Shown: in pieces, positions 36,553 to 45,153 of the stretch | Layout: the number at the start of each line of letters is the position of its first letter | How positions within the stretch are numbered: the stretch's first letter is position 1 | Source: CAUZWH01 sp965224275 | GTDB taxonomy: Bacteria > Pseudomonadota > Alphaproteobacteria > SHVV01 | Direction: 5' to 3' | Assembly: GCA_965224275.1 (NCBI GenBank) | Contig: CBDCYR010000006.1 | Span: 1 to 64,000 of the forward strand | DNA length: 64,000 nucleotides | Translations under genes and position numbers: made by a program | The notes under the pieces: generated by a model | Seen by the model: the letters and a program-made list of their open reading frames with translations, nothing else | What the model was told of the DNA's origin: nothing | Database searches by the model: none

Positions 36553-37014
36553 ATGGTGGAGAGCACTGCTACGACAACGACCCCAGTACCGAAGAAGGTA
36601 CCTGGCAAACCTAATCCGATTGATATTCACGTTGGCAGCCGGGTTCGTTTGCGCCGTACGCTGCTGGGCATGAGCCAGGAAAAGCTTGCTGACGCGGTCG
36701 GCCTCACGTTTCAGCAAATTCAGAAATACGAGCGCGGCACCAATCGCATCGGCTCTAGTCGATTGTACCAATTCGCTCAAGTTCTCGATGTACCCGTGTC
36801 GTTCTTTTTCGATGGCATGCCGTCGGAAGCCGCGAACGGTGCCCCTGGTAGCGGTGAATCTGATGTTGAACCGTTCGAACAGGATCAATTTACGCGCCGT
36901 GAAACCCTCGAATTGGTCCGGGCGTATTATCGGATCAGCGACAACCGCGTCCGCGCCAAGCTATTTGATCTCGTCAAAGCGGTCGCGGCGGGCGAGTCAA
37001 ACGCCCAAAGCTAA
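36553..37014 (+). CDS. XRE/Cro-CI family transcriptional regulator (PhrR-like)
   Basis: A 153-residue protein with one N-terminal HTH domain (about residues 22-80): RVRLRRTLLGMSQEKLADAV, then GLTFQQIQKYERGTNRIGSS. The C-terminal part is acidic then helical and may mediate oligomerisation. GGAAGAG precedes the ATG. Position between lnt and metK matches the PhrR-type regulators of rhizobia. Targets unknown; the inverted repeat at 36444 suggests self-control. Confidence 0.92.
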   Translation: MVESTATTTTPVPKKVPGKPNPIDIHVGSRVRLRRTLLGMSQEKLADAVGLTFQQIQKYERGTNRIGSSRLYQFAQVLDVPVSFFFDGMPSEAANGAPGSGESDVEPFEQDQFTRRETLELVRAYYRISDNRVRAKLFDLVKAVAAGESNAQS

Positions 37015-37053
37015 ATGGAATCTACCGGTTCCGGCCTTCTCTTGACTTGACCA

Positions 37054-37103
37054 CCCGAGGGTCCGCTGACTATGTAGCGGCTCCCCCCTCGTGGGGTCAG
37101 CGA
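37054..37103 (+). ncRNA. Structured leader candidate upstream of metK
   Basis: In the 170-base gap before metK, GGTCCGCTGAC (37060-37070) can pair with GTCAGCGACC (37097-37104 region) with one bulge, enclosing a CCCC/GGGG hairpin. Alternatively CCCGAGGG (37054-37061) pairs with CCCTCGTGGG. Two competing structures before a SAM synthetase gene suggest attenuation or a SAM-responsive element, but no known SAM riboswitch consensus was recognised. Confidence 0.3.
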
Positions 37104-37184
37104 CCGGATTGATAAACCAACCCACTCAAGGTTCCGTGCAGACGCGACTGCGCGCGGTATCAAACGCCGAAGAAGGAAGAGCCG

Positions 37185-38354
37185 TTGCCGATCTCCGATT
37201 ATCTCTTCACCAGTGAATCCGTTTCCGAAGGCCATCCGGACAAAGTTTGCGATCGTGTTTCTGACGCCATCGTCGATGCTTTCTTAACAGCCGATCCCTA
37301 TGCCCGCGTCGCAGTCGAAACGATGGCAACGACGAACCGAGTCGTCCTGGCCGGCGAAGTTCGTGGTCCCGATTCAATTACCCACGCACAACTCGAAGAA
37401 ATTGCACGAAGCTGCATTCGCGACATTGGCTACGAACAAGACGGATTTCACTGGAAGACCGCTGACATCACGATCTATGTCCATTCACAATCTACGGATA
37501 TCGCACAAGGCGTCGATGCTGCTGGTAACAAGGACGAGGGGGCCGGCGATCAAGGAATTATGTTCGGTTATGCCTGCCGTGACACCGGCGTATTGATGCC
37601 GGCCGCGATCTACTATTCGCATGCGATCCTAAAATCGCTTGCCGAGGCGCGTCATTCCGGGGCCGAACCCGATCTTGGCCCTGACGCGAAGAGCCAAGTA
37701 ACGCTGGTGTTTGAAAACGGCAAGCCCGTGCGTGCCGCCTCCGTCGTAGTCTCCACCCAACACGCTGAAAAACTAGACCAGGACGACGTTCGTGAAATCG
37801 TTCGTCCTCACGTGGTCAACGTCCTGCCCGAGGGTTGGATGTGTGGGGAGGAAGATTTTTATGTGAATCCGACGGGGCGCTTCGTAATCGGCGGGCCGGA
37901 TGGCGATGCCGGATTGACCGGTCGCAAGATTATTGTCGACACGTATGGCGGATCGGCACCCCACGGTGGCGGTGCATTCTCGGGTAAGGATCCTTCTAAG
38001 GTCGACCGTTCAGCAGCCTACGCGGCCCGATATTTAGCCAAGAACGTGGTTGCCGCCGGTCTCGCCGATCACTGTACGCTGCAGGTCTCCTATGCAATCG
38101 GTGTTTCAAAACCGCTCTCATTGTACGTCAATCTTGGCGATAACGGGCAAGTCGACGAAACCAAGCTAAGCGCAGTCCTACAAGAACTCATGGATCTTAG
38201 CCCCCGCGGCATTCGCGAGCATCTCGGCCTTAACAAACCGATTTATGCGCGGACCGCAGCCTACGGGCATTTTGGGCGCGAGCCAGAAGCGGATGGCGGA
38301 TTTTCATGGGAGCGCCTTGATTTGGTCGAGGGCCTGAAGTCCGCCGTCAGCTGA
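37185..38354 (+). CDS. metK: S-adenosylmethionine synthetase MetK
   Basis: A 389-residue enzyme making SAM from methionine and ATP. Motifs include TSESVSEGHPDKVCDRVSDA, GAGDQGIMFGYA and the GGGAFSGKDPSKVDRS loop. The start codon is TTG at 37185 with GAAGGAAG upstream; the protein then begins PISDYLFTSES, matching family N-termini. SAM from this enzyme feeds TrmB, MiaB and the methyltransferases in the window. Followed by trmB after seven bases. Confidence 0.97.
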   Translation: MPISDYLFTSESVSEGHPDKVCDRVSDAIVDAFLTADPYARVAVETMATTNRVVLAGEVRGPDSITHAQLEEIARSCIRDIGYEQDGFHWKTADITIYVHSQSTDIAQGVDAAGNKDEGAGDQGIMFGYACRDTGVLMPAAIYYSHAILKSLAEARHSGAEPDLGPDAKSQVTLVFENGKPVRAASVVVSTQHAEKLDQDDVREIVRPHVVNVLPEGWMCGEEDFYVNPTGRFVIGGPDGDAGLTGRKIIVDTYGGSAPHGGGAFSGKDPSKVDRSAAYAARYLAKNVVAAGLADHCTLQVSYAIGVSKPLSLYVNLGDNGQVDETKLSAVLQELMDLSPRGIREHLGLNKPIYARTAAYGHFGREPEADGGFSWERLDLVEGLKSAVS

Positions 38355-38361
38355 CAGCCAC

Positions 38362-39072
38362 ATGCCCGGCGGTACGGCCGAGCACCCAAGACGAAATCTC
38401 CACGGCCGGCGGAGCGGGCATCGACTGCGGCCCCATCAACGTGACCTGCTCGCCAGCCATGTGCCTGATCTCGAAATAGGACTCCCGTCTGGCAGCGACA
38501 AATTTATCGATTGTGCAGCTTTGTTCGATATAGCGACAGATGAGATCTGGCTGGAAATCGGCTTTGGCGCCGGTGAGCATCTCGCAACACAGGCGGCGGC
38601 CCATCCCGAATGCGGATTTATTGGCTGTGAGCCTTACATCAATGGCGTTGCTCGATTCATTTCTGAGTGGCATAGCCGCAAGCTGGTCAATGTACGGCTC
38701 TTTCAAGACGACGCGCGGCTCCTTGTTGCGGCGCTGCCACCCGCGAGCATTGCCCGGATCTTTCTGCTATTCCCCGATCCTTGGCCCAAGCGTCGTCATC
38801 AAAAACGACGAATTATCGGGCCCGATACGCTGTCCGACTTAGCGCGGGTCCTCTGCGATGGCGGTGAACTGCGTTTCGCCACCGATCATTCTGAATTCTG
38901 CAGGTGGGTCTTGTTTTATGTTTTGGAAAACGGCGCATTCGCTTGGAGCGCGCGTGAGGCCGCCGATTGGCGCGTGCGCCCAGGGGATTGGCCGGCAACG
39001 CGCTATGAAAAAAAGGCTTTGTCGCAAGGCCGCAGACCAACCTATCTCGCCTTTGCACGTCGACCCCGCTAA
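38362..39072 (+). CDS. trmB: tRNA (guanine-N7-)-methyltransferase TrmB
   Basis: A 236-residue SAM enzyme that methylates G46 of tRNAs. The family pattern is clear: LHGRRSGHRLRPHQ near the N-terminus, IWLEIGFGAGEHLATQA for SAM binding, and IFLLFPDPWPKRRHQKRRI for the catalytic region. It ends about 80 bases before a tandem hairpin and terminator, probably closing the metK transcription unit. Confidence 0.95.
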   Translation: MPGGTAEHPRRNLHGRRSGHRLRPHQRDLLASHVPDLEIGLPSGSDKFIDCAALFDIATDEIWLEIGFGAGEHLATQAAAHPECGFIGCEPYINGVARFISEWHSRKLVNVRLFQDDARLLVAALPPASIARIFLLFPDPWPKRRHQKRRIIGPDTLSDLARVLCDGGELRFATDHSEFCRWVLFYVLENGAFAWSAREAADWRVRPGDWPATRYEKKALSQGRRPTYLAFARRPR

Positions 39073-39152
39073 CAAGTCGCGCGCGCGAGCCAAAAAAACC
39101 TTTCACAGTGAGGCTGCCGACCCTATTATCGTGCTAACAACAATAGCCGCGG

Positions 39153-39203
39153 AACTCGGTGCAGGACCGAGTTGATGGGAGTGGGCAGCAGCCCACTTTT
39201 TTT
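39153..39203 (+). terminator. Tandem hairpin and Rho-independent terminator between trmB and rimP
   Basis: First hairpin: AACTCGGT (39153-39160) with ACCGAGTT (39166-39173). Second: AGTGGGC (39180-39186) with GCCCACT (39191-39197), running into seven T. The second is a textbook intrinsic terminator. It either ends the metK-trmB transcript or lies in the leader of the rimP-nusA-infB operon as an attenuator. Confidence 0.85.
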
Positions 39204-39279
39204 ATTGGCCGCACAATTGGCGGCGGTTGAAGCACTGCCCTGCGTGGTTTGCCGCACGGACGCCCGAAAGATTTGCATC

Positions 39280-39774
39280 GTGTCGAGTGAGAAGTGGATC
39301 GCCGAGAAGGTAGAGCGGCTTGTCGAGCCGGCAATCGAAGCTATGGGCTTTGAGCTGGTGCGTATCAGGCTGACCGGAGATCAACGACGCGTCTTACAGG
39401 TGATGGCCGAGCCACACGCATCGCCGACGATGACAGTCGATAATTGTGCCGCGCTCAGCCGAACGATCTCGGCGTTGCTCGATGTCGAAGATCCCATTCC
39501 CGGTGAATATGTCCTCGAAGTAAGTTCTCCAGGAATCGACAGACCGCTGGTAAAGCCGAAGGATTTTGAGCGCTTTGCCGGGTATGAAATTAAACTTGAG
39601 GCGGCCCGCGTAATCGACGGTCGGCGTCGTTTCCGGGGCCGTCTCAAAGGCATTGTCGATGGTTGTGTACGGCTGGAACTCGAAACGGGCGAGGCGGAAA
39701 TCGCGCATGCCGATATCGCCAGCGCAAAGTTGGTGTTGAACGACGATCTGCTTGCACAACAAAAGATCGCCTGA
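39280..39774 (+). CDS. rimP: Ribosome maturation factor RimP
   Basis: A 164-residue factor for 30S subunit maturation. Typical sequence: LVEPAIEAMGFELVRIRLTG at the N-terminus and VLEVSSPGIDRPL in the middle. The GTG at 39280 is preferred; the frame continues up to a TTG at 39172, but that region holds a terminator. It opens the rimP-nusA-ylxR-infB-rbfA-truB-rpsO-pnp series, the standard bacterial order. Confidence 0.93.
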   Translation: MSSEKWIAEKVERLVEPAIEAMGFELVRIRLTGDQRRVLQVMAEPHASPTMTVDNCAALSRTISALLDVEDPIPGEYVLEVSSPGIDRPLVKPKDFERFAGYEIKLEAARVIDGRRRFRGRLKGIVDGCVRLELETGEAEIAHADIASAKLVLNDDLLAQQKIA

Positions 39775-39803
39775 ACACGACCGTAAGGGACGGAGAACAG
39801 AAC

Positions 39804-41408
39804 ATGGTTGCCGAGACTGAAACCGTAACCAGCATGAATCGGCTGGAGTTGTTGCACGTTGCTGACGCGGTGGCGCGCGAAAAAGGCATCGAGCGTGAAA
39901 CGGTCGTCGATGCGATGGAAGAAGCCATTCAAAAAGCGGCGCGTTCCAAATACGGGCTCGAAAACGATATCCGCGCGGAAATTGATGCCACGACAGGCGA
40001 GATCAGGATCTATCGCTGCCTCGAGGTCGCGGAAATCGTCGAAAATGATGCGACCGAGATATCCATAGCTGAAGCACGCGAACGCAACCCTGATGCACAA
40101 GTCGGCGATATTTTGGCAGAGAACCTGCCGCCAGTTGATTTTGGCCGCATCGCGGCGCAGACCGCGAAACAGGTTATCGTTCAGAAAGTTCGCGAAGCCG
40201 AACGGGAACGTCAGTACGAAGAGTACAAAGACCGCATCGGCGAAATCGTAAACGGCCTCGTCAAACGGGTCGAGTATGGCAGCATCATTGTTGATCTAGG
40301 CCGGGCCGAGGCGGTTGTCCGGCGCGATGAATTGTTGCCGCGCGAATCATTTCGGGTTGGTGACCGCGTGCGAGCCTATGTTTACGACGTGCGCCGCGAG
40401 TTGCGCGGACCACAGATCTTTTTATCTCGGACCCATCCGCAGTTCATGGCCAAGTTATTCGCCCAGGAAGTGCCGGAGGTGTACGACAGCATCATTGAAA
40501 TTCGCGCCGTCGCTCGCGACCCGGGTAGTCGCGCCAAGATCGGAGTGTTCTCCAACGACACCAGTATCGATCCGGTCGGTGCCTGCGTTGGTATGCGTGG
40601 CAGCCGCGTTCAGGCGGTCGTTAACGAACTCCAGGGCGAGAAAATCGACATCATTCAGTGGTCGCCGGATGCCGCTACGTTCATCGTTAATGCGCTGGCC
40701 CCGGCCGAGGTAACCAAAGTTGTGCTCGACGAAGACGCGCAGCGCATCGAGGTTGTCGTGCCGGACGATCAGTTGAGTTTGGCGATCGGGCGGCGCGGCC
40801 AGAATGTTCGCTTGGCGTCGCAGCTGACGGGATGGGACATCGATATCCTTACCGAAGCCGAGGAATCGGAGCGTCGGCAGGAAGAGTTCCGCGAACGGAG
40901 CCAGATGTTTGTTGACACACTCGACGTCGACGAGGTGATCGGCCAGCTTCTTGTCACAGAGGGCTTTACGGAAATGGAGGAGGTCGCCTATGTGCCGATC
41001 GAGGAACTGACGGCGATCGAAGGCTTTGATGAGGAATTGGCGGCTGAATTGAGCAATCGCGCTCAAGCCTATTTGCAGAAAAAAGAAGCGGAACTGCAAC
41101 AAAGACGGGTCGAACTCGGCGTGGTCGACGAACTCGCTGCCGTCGAGGGCTTGACCACAACAATGTTGGTCGTGCTCGGTGAAAACGAAATCAAGACGCT
41201 GGATGATTTTGCTGATCTCGCCGGCGATGAGTTGCTCGAATTATTGGGTGTGTTCGGACTGAGCGAGACGCAAGCCAACGAGATGATCATGGCCGCTCGC
41301 GCGCACTGGTTTGAAGACGAAGATTTATCCGAGCAAAGTGAGGGCAGCGGGGTCGATGCCGGCGACGAAGCCACCGAATCCGCCGAATCCGCCGAATCCG
41401 CCGAGTAA
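39804..41408 (+). CDS. nusA: Transcription termination/antitermination factor NusA
   Basis: A 534-residue RNA polymerase-binding factor with an N-terminal domain, S1 domain (around residues 130-200, VNGLVKRVEYGSIIVDLGR), two KH domains (GACVGMRGSRVQAVVNEL; LAIGRRGQNVRLASQLTG) and two C-terminal helix-hairpin-helix repeats. It ends in an acidic tail whose last codons are three exact 9-base repeats encoding ESA. ATG at 39804 has a GGA-rich upstream region. Confidence 0.97.
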   Translation: MVAETETVTSMNRLELLHVADAVAREKGIERETVVDAMEEAIQKAARSKYGLENDIRAEIDATTGEIRIYRCLEVAEIVENDATEISIAEARERNPDAQVGDILAENLPPVDFGRIAAQTAKQVIVQKVREAERERQYEEYKDRIGEIVNGLVKRVEYGSIIVDLGRAEAVVRRDELLPRESFRVGDRVRAYVYDVRRELRGPQIFLSRTHPQFMAKLFAQEVPEVYDSIIEIRAVARDPGSRAKIGVFSNDTSIDPVGACVGMRGSRVQAVVNELQGEKIDIIQWSPDAATFIVNALAPAEVTKVVLDEDAQRIEVVVPDDQLSLAIGRRGQNVRLASQLTGWDIDILTEAEESERRQEEFRERSQMFVDTLDVDEVIGQLLVTEGFTEMEEVAYVPIEELTAIEGFDEELAAELSNRAQAYLQKKEAELQQRRVELGVVDELAAVEGLTTTMLVVLGENEIKTLDDFADLAGDELLELLGVFGLSETQANEMIMAARAHWFEDEDLSEQSEGSGVDAGDEATESAESAESAE

Positions 41409-41440
41409 CGGGACGTTGGCCGGGCCCACACAGCAACGAA

Positions 41441-42091
41441 ATGGATATCAACAAGCCACCCTTGCGCCGCTGCATCGACAGCGGGAAAGTCGTGCCGACC
41501 AGCGAGCTCATTCGTTTTGTCGTCGGGCCTGACGACGAACTCGTTCCCGATATCGAGGGCGGGCTCCCAGGTCGGGGCCTGTGGGTGACGTCGACCACAT
41601 CGGCTTTGGCCCGGGCCGTCGGTCGAGATTTGTTCTCAAGATCTTCGCGCCGCCGAGTTCGAACGCCAGATGACCTGATTGCTAATGTCGAACGGCTCCT
41701 CGTTCAGCGGTGCCAATCCCGACTTGGCTTGGCCCGTCGCGCCGGTGTGGTGACCGTTGGATTTGAAAAAGTTCGCGCCATTATACGCGCCGGTGAAGCC
41801 GCAGTTTTGGTGGCTGCGTCGGACGCGGCCCCCGATGGGCGTGCGAAACTCATAGGGCTTGGCGCCTCTTTGCCGCACGTGCAAATCCTATCGCGCGAGG
41901 AATTGAGTTTGGCAGTGGGCCAAGAAAATGTGGTACATGCTGCGTTGGCGCGTAATCGATTGGCGATCCAGTTCGTGTCAGATGCCAAGCGGCTTGCCGG
42001 AATTCGGTCGGAAAGCGCTGTGCTGAGCAGCGCGCACCCGGCGGTGATGGACGAGCGTGAAACCAGATCGTTGAATGAAACTGGGCTATGA
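41441..42091 (+). CDS. YlxR-L7Ae two-domain RNA-binding protein
   Basis: A 216-residue protein with an N-terminal YlxR (DUF448) domain, PLRRCIDSGKVVPTSELIRF and PGRGLWV, and a C-terminal L7Ae/L30e-like domain, CQSRLGLARRAGVVTVGFEK. In alphaproteobacteria the two domains, separate in Firmicutes, are commonly fused between nusA and infB. Role likely in nucleoid- or ribosome-linked RNA binding; not firmly assigned. The stop overlaps the infB start by four bases. Confidence 0.92.
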   Translation: MDINKPPLRRCIDSGKVVPTSELIRFVVGPDDELVPDIEGGLPGRGLWVTSTTSALARAVGRDLFSRSSRRRVRTPDDLIANVERLLVQRCQSRLGLARRAGVVTVGFEKVRAIIRAGEAAVLVAASDAAPDGRAKLIGLGASLPHVQILSREELSLAVGQENVVHAALARNRLAIQFVSDAKRLAGIRSESAVLSSAHPAVMDERETRSLNETGL

Positions 42092-44655
42092 GTGAAACGC
42101 ACGAAACCGACGGCGGAAAACTGAGCCTCTCGAAGCCTAAGAAGCTCGAGTTGAAAAAGACTGTCGATGGCGGTCAGGTTCGTCAGAGCTTTTCACATGG
42201 CCGCTCCAAGACCGTTGCCGTTGAAATAAAGAAAAAACGATCGGTTGGTCGCGACGCGGCTGCCGCGGCGGTCTTAACCGAAGCGCCGGTCGCAAAGAAG
42301 GCGCCGCTTGCGCCTCCCGCTGTCGAAACGCCACCAACGATGCCGGAAGAGGCGGTGGTCGAGGTCGCCCATCCGCAAGACACCGACGAACAAGCCCTAG
42401 CACGTAGTGCGGGTATTGTTCTTCGCGAACTAACCGACGACGAAAAGGTGGCCCGCGCCCGTGCCCTCGAGGGGGCTAAAAAGGCTGACACCGAAGCGCG
42501 CCATCGTGCCGAAATGCAGGCGACGAGACGTGCCGAAGAGCAAGCCAAACTCCAGGCCGAGCGCGACGCGGCGACCCAGCGTGCGACGCTTGAAGAAGAG
42601 CGCAAACGCACCGAGGAAGAAGCGCGGCTCAAAGCCGAGGAACAGGCCGCAAAACGGTTGGTCGAGCAGGCAGAAGAAACCGGCTCCACAACCGAGGAAC
42701 GTCCCGACGCGCGCCGACCCGTGCGTACGCCGCGGCGCCACACACCGGTTCGCCGCGACGGGCAGCGTCGGCGTGGGGGCAAACTAACCGTTACCCAGGC
42801 GCTCGACGAAAACGAACGAGTCCGCAGTCTGGCCTCGGTGCGACGAGCGCGAGAAAAAGAAAAACGCCTGGCTGAAGGCCTGGACGGACCTTCAAAGATC
42901 ATACGTGATGTTGTGATTCCGGAGACGATCACGGTTGAAGAACTTGCCAACCGCATGGCTGAACGCGGTAACGACGTGATCAAATCGCTTATGGCCATGG
43001 GGGTTATGGCGACGATCAACCAAGCGATCGATGCCGATACCGCTGAGGTCGTAGCGACAGAGTTTGGTCATCGCGTCAAACGGGTCAGTGCGGCTGACGT
43101 TGAGATCGGACTCAAGGGCGAAGACGACGAAGAGGCGGCAATCGAGTCACGACCGCCGGTCGTGACGGTGATGGGTCACGTGGATCACGGCAAAACGTCG
43201 CTCTTGGATGCCTTGCGAGAAACCGATGTTGCCGCGGGCGAAGCAGGCGGCATTACCCAGCATATCGGCGCTTATCAGATCGCGACGAAAACCGCCGGTC
43301 GTATCACGTTTATCGATACGCCCGGCCACGCAGCATTTACATCGATGCGCGCGCGCGGCGCGCAACTCACCGACCTGGTGGTTCTGGTGGTTGCGGCCGA
43401 TGACGGCATCATGCCGCAGACCGTTGAGGCCATCGATCACGCCAAAGCTGCCGGTGTGCCGATCGTCGTTGCCATTAACAAGATGGATCGGCCCGACGCC
43501 AATCCTGAGCGTGTTCGCCAAGAGCTTTTGCAGCAAGAGTTGGTTGTCGAATCAATGGGTGGTGACGTTCTTTGTCTTGAAGTATCAGCTAAGGAAAAAA
43601 CCAATCTCGATAAACTCGAGGAGGCAATCCTTCTTCAGGCCGAAATTCTCGAATTAGGAGCCAATCCGAATCGGCCCGCCGAAGGTCTGGTCGTCGAAGC
43701 CAAGCTTGATCGCGGCCGTGGCACCGTGGCGACCGTTTTGGTTCAGCGCGGCACGCTGAAAGTTGGAGATATTCTCGTGGCCGGCGCTGAGTGGGGCCGG
43801 GTTCGCGCCCTCGTCGATGACCGAGGACGTCGCCTCGACGAAGCGATTCCGTCGCAGCCGGTGGAAGTATTAGGACTTGGCGGCGTACCCGGTGCGGGCG
43901 ACGAATTTGTTGTTGTCGACAGCGAAATACGAGCGCGACAGGTCACCTCTTTCCGCGAAGATCAAAGCCGAGACGCACGTGCCGCGGCGGTTGGTCGCTC
44001 AAGCCTCGAGCAAATGTTCACCGATATATCCGAAGGTGAGGCGCGCGAACTTCAAATCGTTATCAAGACCGATGTTCGAGGCTCACTCGAGGCGATCCTG
44101 GGTGGGATCGAGGGCTTGAAGTCGGACGAGGTGCAGGTGCGTTTGCTGCACGCAGCCGTCGGCGGAATAAACGAATCCGATGTGGTTCTTGCCAACGCCT
44201 CCAAGGCGCTTGTCGTTGGCTTCAATGTTCGCGCCGACCCGGTCGCGCGCGATCTCGCACGGCAAATCGGTACCGAAATTCGTTATTACTCGGTGATTTA
44301 CGAGCTGATTGATGAGCTCAAGGCTATCCTGAGCGGCATGCTAGACCCCGAAGTGGTGGAGCACGCGGTCGGCATGGCGGAAGTCCTGGAAGTGTTCAAT
44401 ATCAGCAAGTTGGGCAGGATCGCAGGTTGCCGGATCACCGAAGGGGCCGCCCGGCGCAATGTTCGAGCTCGGTTGGTACGTGACAGTATCGTTGTTCATG
44501 AAGGCGCGATCGGATCTTTAAAACGCTTCAATGACGATGCGCGCGAAGTGAACACCGGCAACGAGTGCGGTGTTGGGCTCGAGAATTACCATGACATCCA
44601 ACCTGGCGATCTCATCGAGTTTTTTGAGGTGGAGCACATCGCGCGCACGCTGTAA
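42088..44655 (+). CDS. infB: Translation initiation factor IF-2
   Basis: An 855-residue GTPase placing initiator tRNA on the ribosome. The long N-terminal region (to about residue 280) is charged, with an Ala/Glu/Arg/Lys-rich coiled-coil stretch (about 125-200). G domain motifs: GHVDHGKTSLLD (G1), DTPGHAAF (G3) and NKMDRPDA (G4). C-terminal domains bind initiator tRNA. Overlaps the YlxR-L7Ae gene. Confidence 0.97.
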   Translation: MSETHETDGGKLSLSKPKKLELKKTVDGGQVRQSFSHGRSKTVAVEIKKKRSVGRDAAAAAVLTEAPVAKKAPLAPPAVETPPTMPEEAVVEVAHPQDTDEQALARSAGIVLRELTDDEKVARARALEGAKKADTEARHRAEMQATRRAEEQAKLQAERDAATQRATLEEERKRTEEEARLKAEEQAAKRLVEQAEETGSTTEERPDARRPVRTPRRHTPVRRDGQRRRGGKLTVTQALDENERVRSLASVRRAREKEKRLAEGLDGPSKIIRDVVIPETITVEELANRMAERGNDVIKSLMAMGVMATINQAIDADTAEVVATEFGHRVKRVSAADVEIGLKGEDDEEAAIESRPPVVTVMGHVDHGKTSLLDALRETDVAAGEAGGITQHIGAYQIATKTAGRITFIDTPGHAAFTSMRARGAQLTDLVVLVVAADDGIMPQTVEAIDHAKAAGVPIVVAINKMDRPDANPERVRQELLQQELVVESMGGDVLCLEVSAKEKTNLDKLEEAILLQAEILELGANPNRPAEGLVVEAKLDRGRGTVATVLVQRGTLKVGDILVAGAEWGRVRALVDDRGRRLDEAIPSQPVEVLGLGGVPGAGDEFVVVDSEIRARQVTSFREDQSRDARAAAVGRSSLEQMFTDISEGEARELQIVIKTDVRGSLEAILGGIEGLKSDEVQVRLLHAAVGGINESDVVLANASKALVVGFNVRADPVARDLARQIGTEIRYYSVIYELIDELKAILSGMLDPEVVEHAVGMAEVLEVFNISKLGRIAGCRITEGAARRNVRARLVRDSIVVHEGAIGSLKRFNDDAREVNTGNECGVGLENYHDIQPGDLIEFFEVEHIARTL

Positions 44656-44739
44656 GCAAATCACGGATGTGCCAGATCGGGCCGACGCAACGTCGGCAGC
44701 GTTTGCGTCAGCGATAGAATTAAGCAGTGGTAAGGCGAC

Positions 44740-45141
44740 ATGGGAAAGCGAACCCATCGCGGCGGCGAGCGACGAACTCGGGTCGGAGAGGCGCTTCGAC
44801 ACGCGCTTGCTGACATATTTATGCGTGGCGATGTCCTCGATCCAGTCTTACGCGATGCGTCAGTAACGGTCGGCGAAGTCGACGTCAGTCCGGACCTGCG
44901 CAACGCGACCGCCTATGTCCTGCCATTCGGCGCTACTGATCCGGACGACATGTTGGCGGGGTTGGTTCGCGTTACACCCCACCTTCGCCACCAGATATCG
45001 CAGCGACTGCGATTGAGATACGTACCCATGCTACGCTTCGAGCTGGATCGAACGTTCGATCAAGCAAACAAGATCGATTCGTTATTGCAACGACCTGAAG
45101 TCGCGCGGGACCTCATCACCGACCCGACGGACGCGGACTAG
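44740..45141 (+). CDS. rbfA: Ribosome-binding factor A
   Basis: A 133-residue KH-like factor for late 30S maturation. Characteristic: VGEALRHALADIFMRGDVLD near the start, VDVSPDLRNATAYV, and RLRYVPMLRFELDRTFDQA near the end. Between infB and truB, as in most bacteria. Confidence 0.95.
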   Translation: MGKRTHRGGERRTRVGEALRHALADIFMRGDVLDPVLRDASVTVGEVDVSPDLRNATAYVLPFGATDPDDMLAGLVRVTPHLRHQISQRLRLRYVPMLRFELDRTFDQANKIDSLLQRPEVARDLITDPTDAD

Positions 45142-45153
45142 TCGGGCGAAACC

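Noticed and set aside
37040..37184. SAM-II or SAM/SAH riboswitch upstream of metK
   Set aside because: The known conserved cores were not found; only a generic structured leader is reported.
39172..39279. Extended RimP starting at TTG 39172
   Set aside because: The stretch contains an intrinsic terminator and its translation does not resemble RimP; GTG at 39280 is preferred.
39663..39803. Extended NusA N-terminus
   Set aside because: Overlaps the end of rimP in another frame, and the true N-terminus MVAETETV is downstream.
41376..41402. Three 9-base direct repeats at the end of nusA as a regulatory repeat
   Set aside because: They are in frame, encode a short ESA tail and look like simple coding repeat expansion.
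42183..43019. Long minus-strand frame inside infB
   Set aside because: Low-complexity Ser/Arg-rich translation typical of antisense frames in GC-rich genes; infB on the plus strand has all its motifs.
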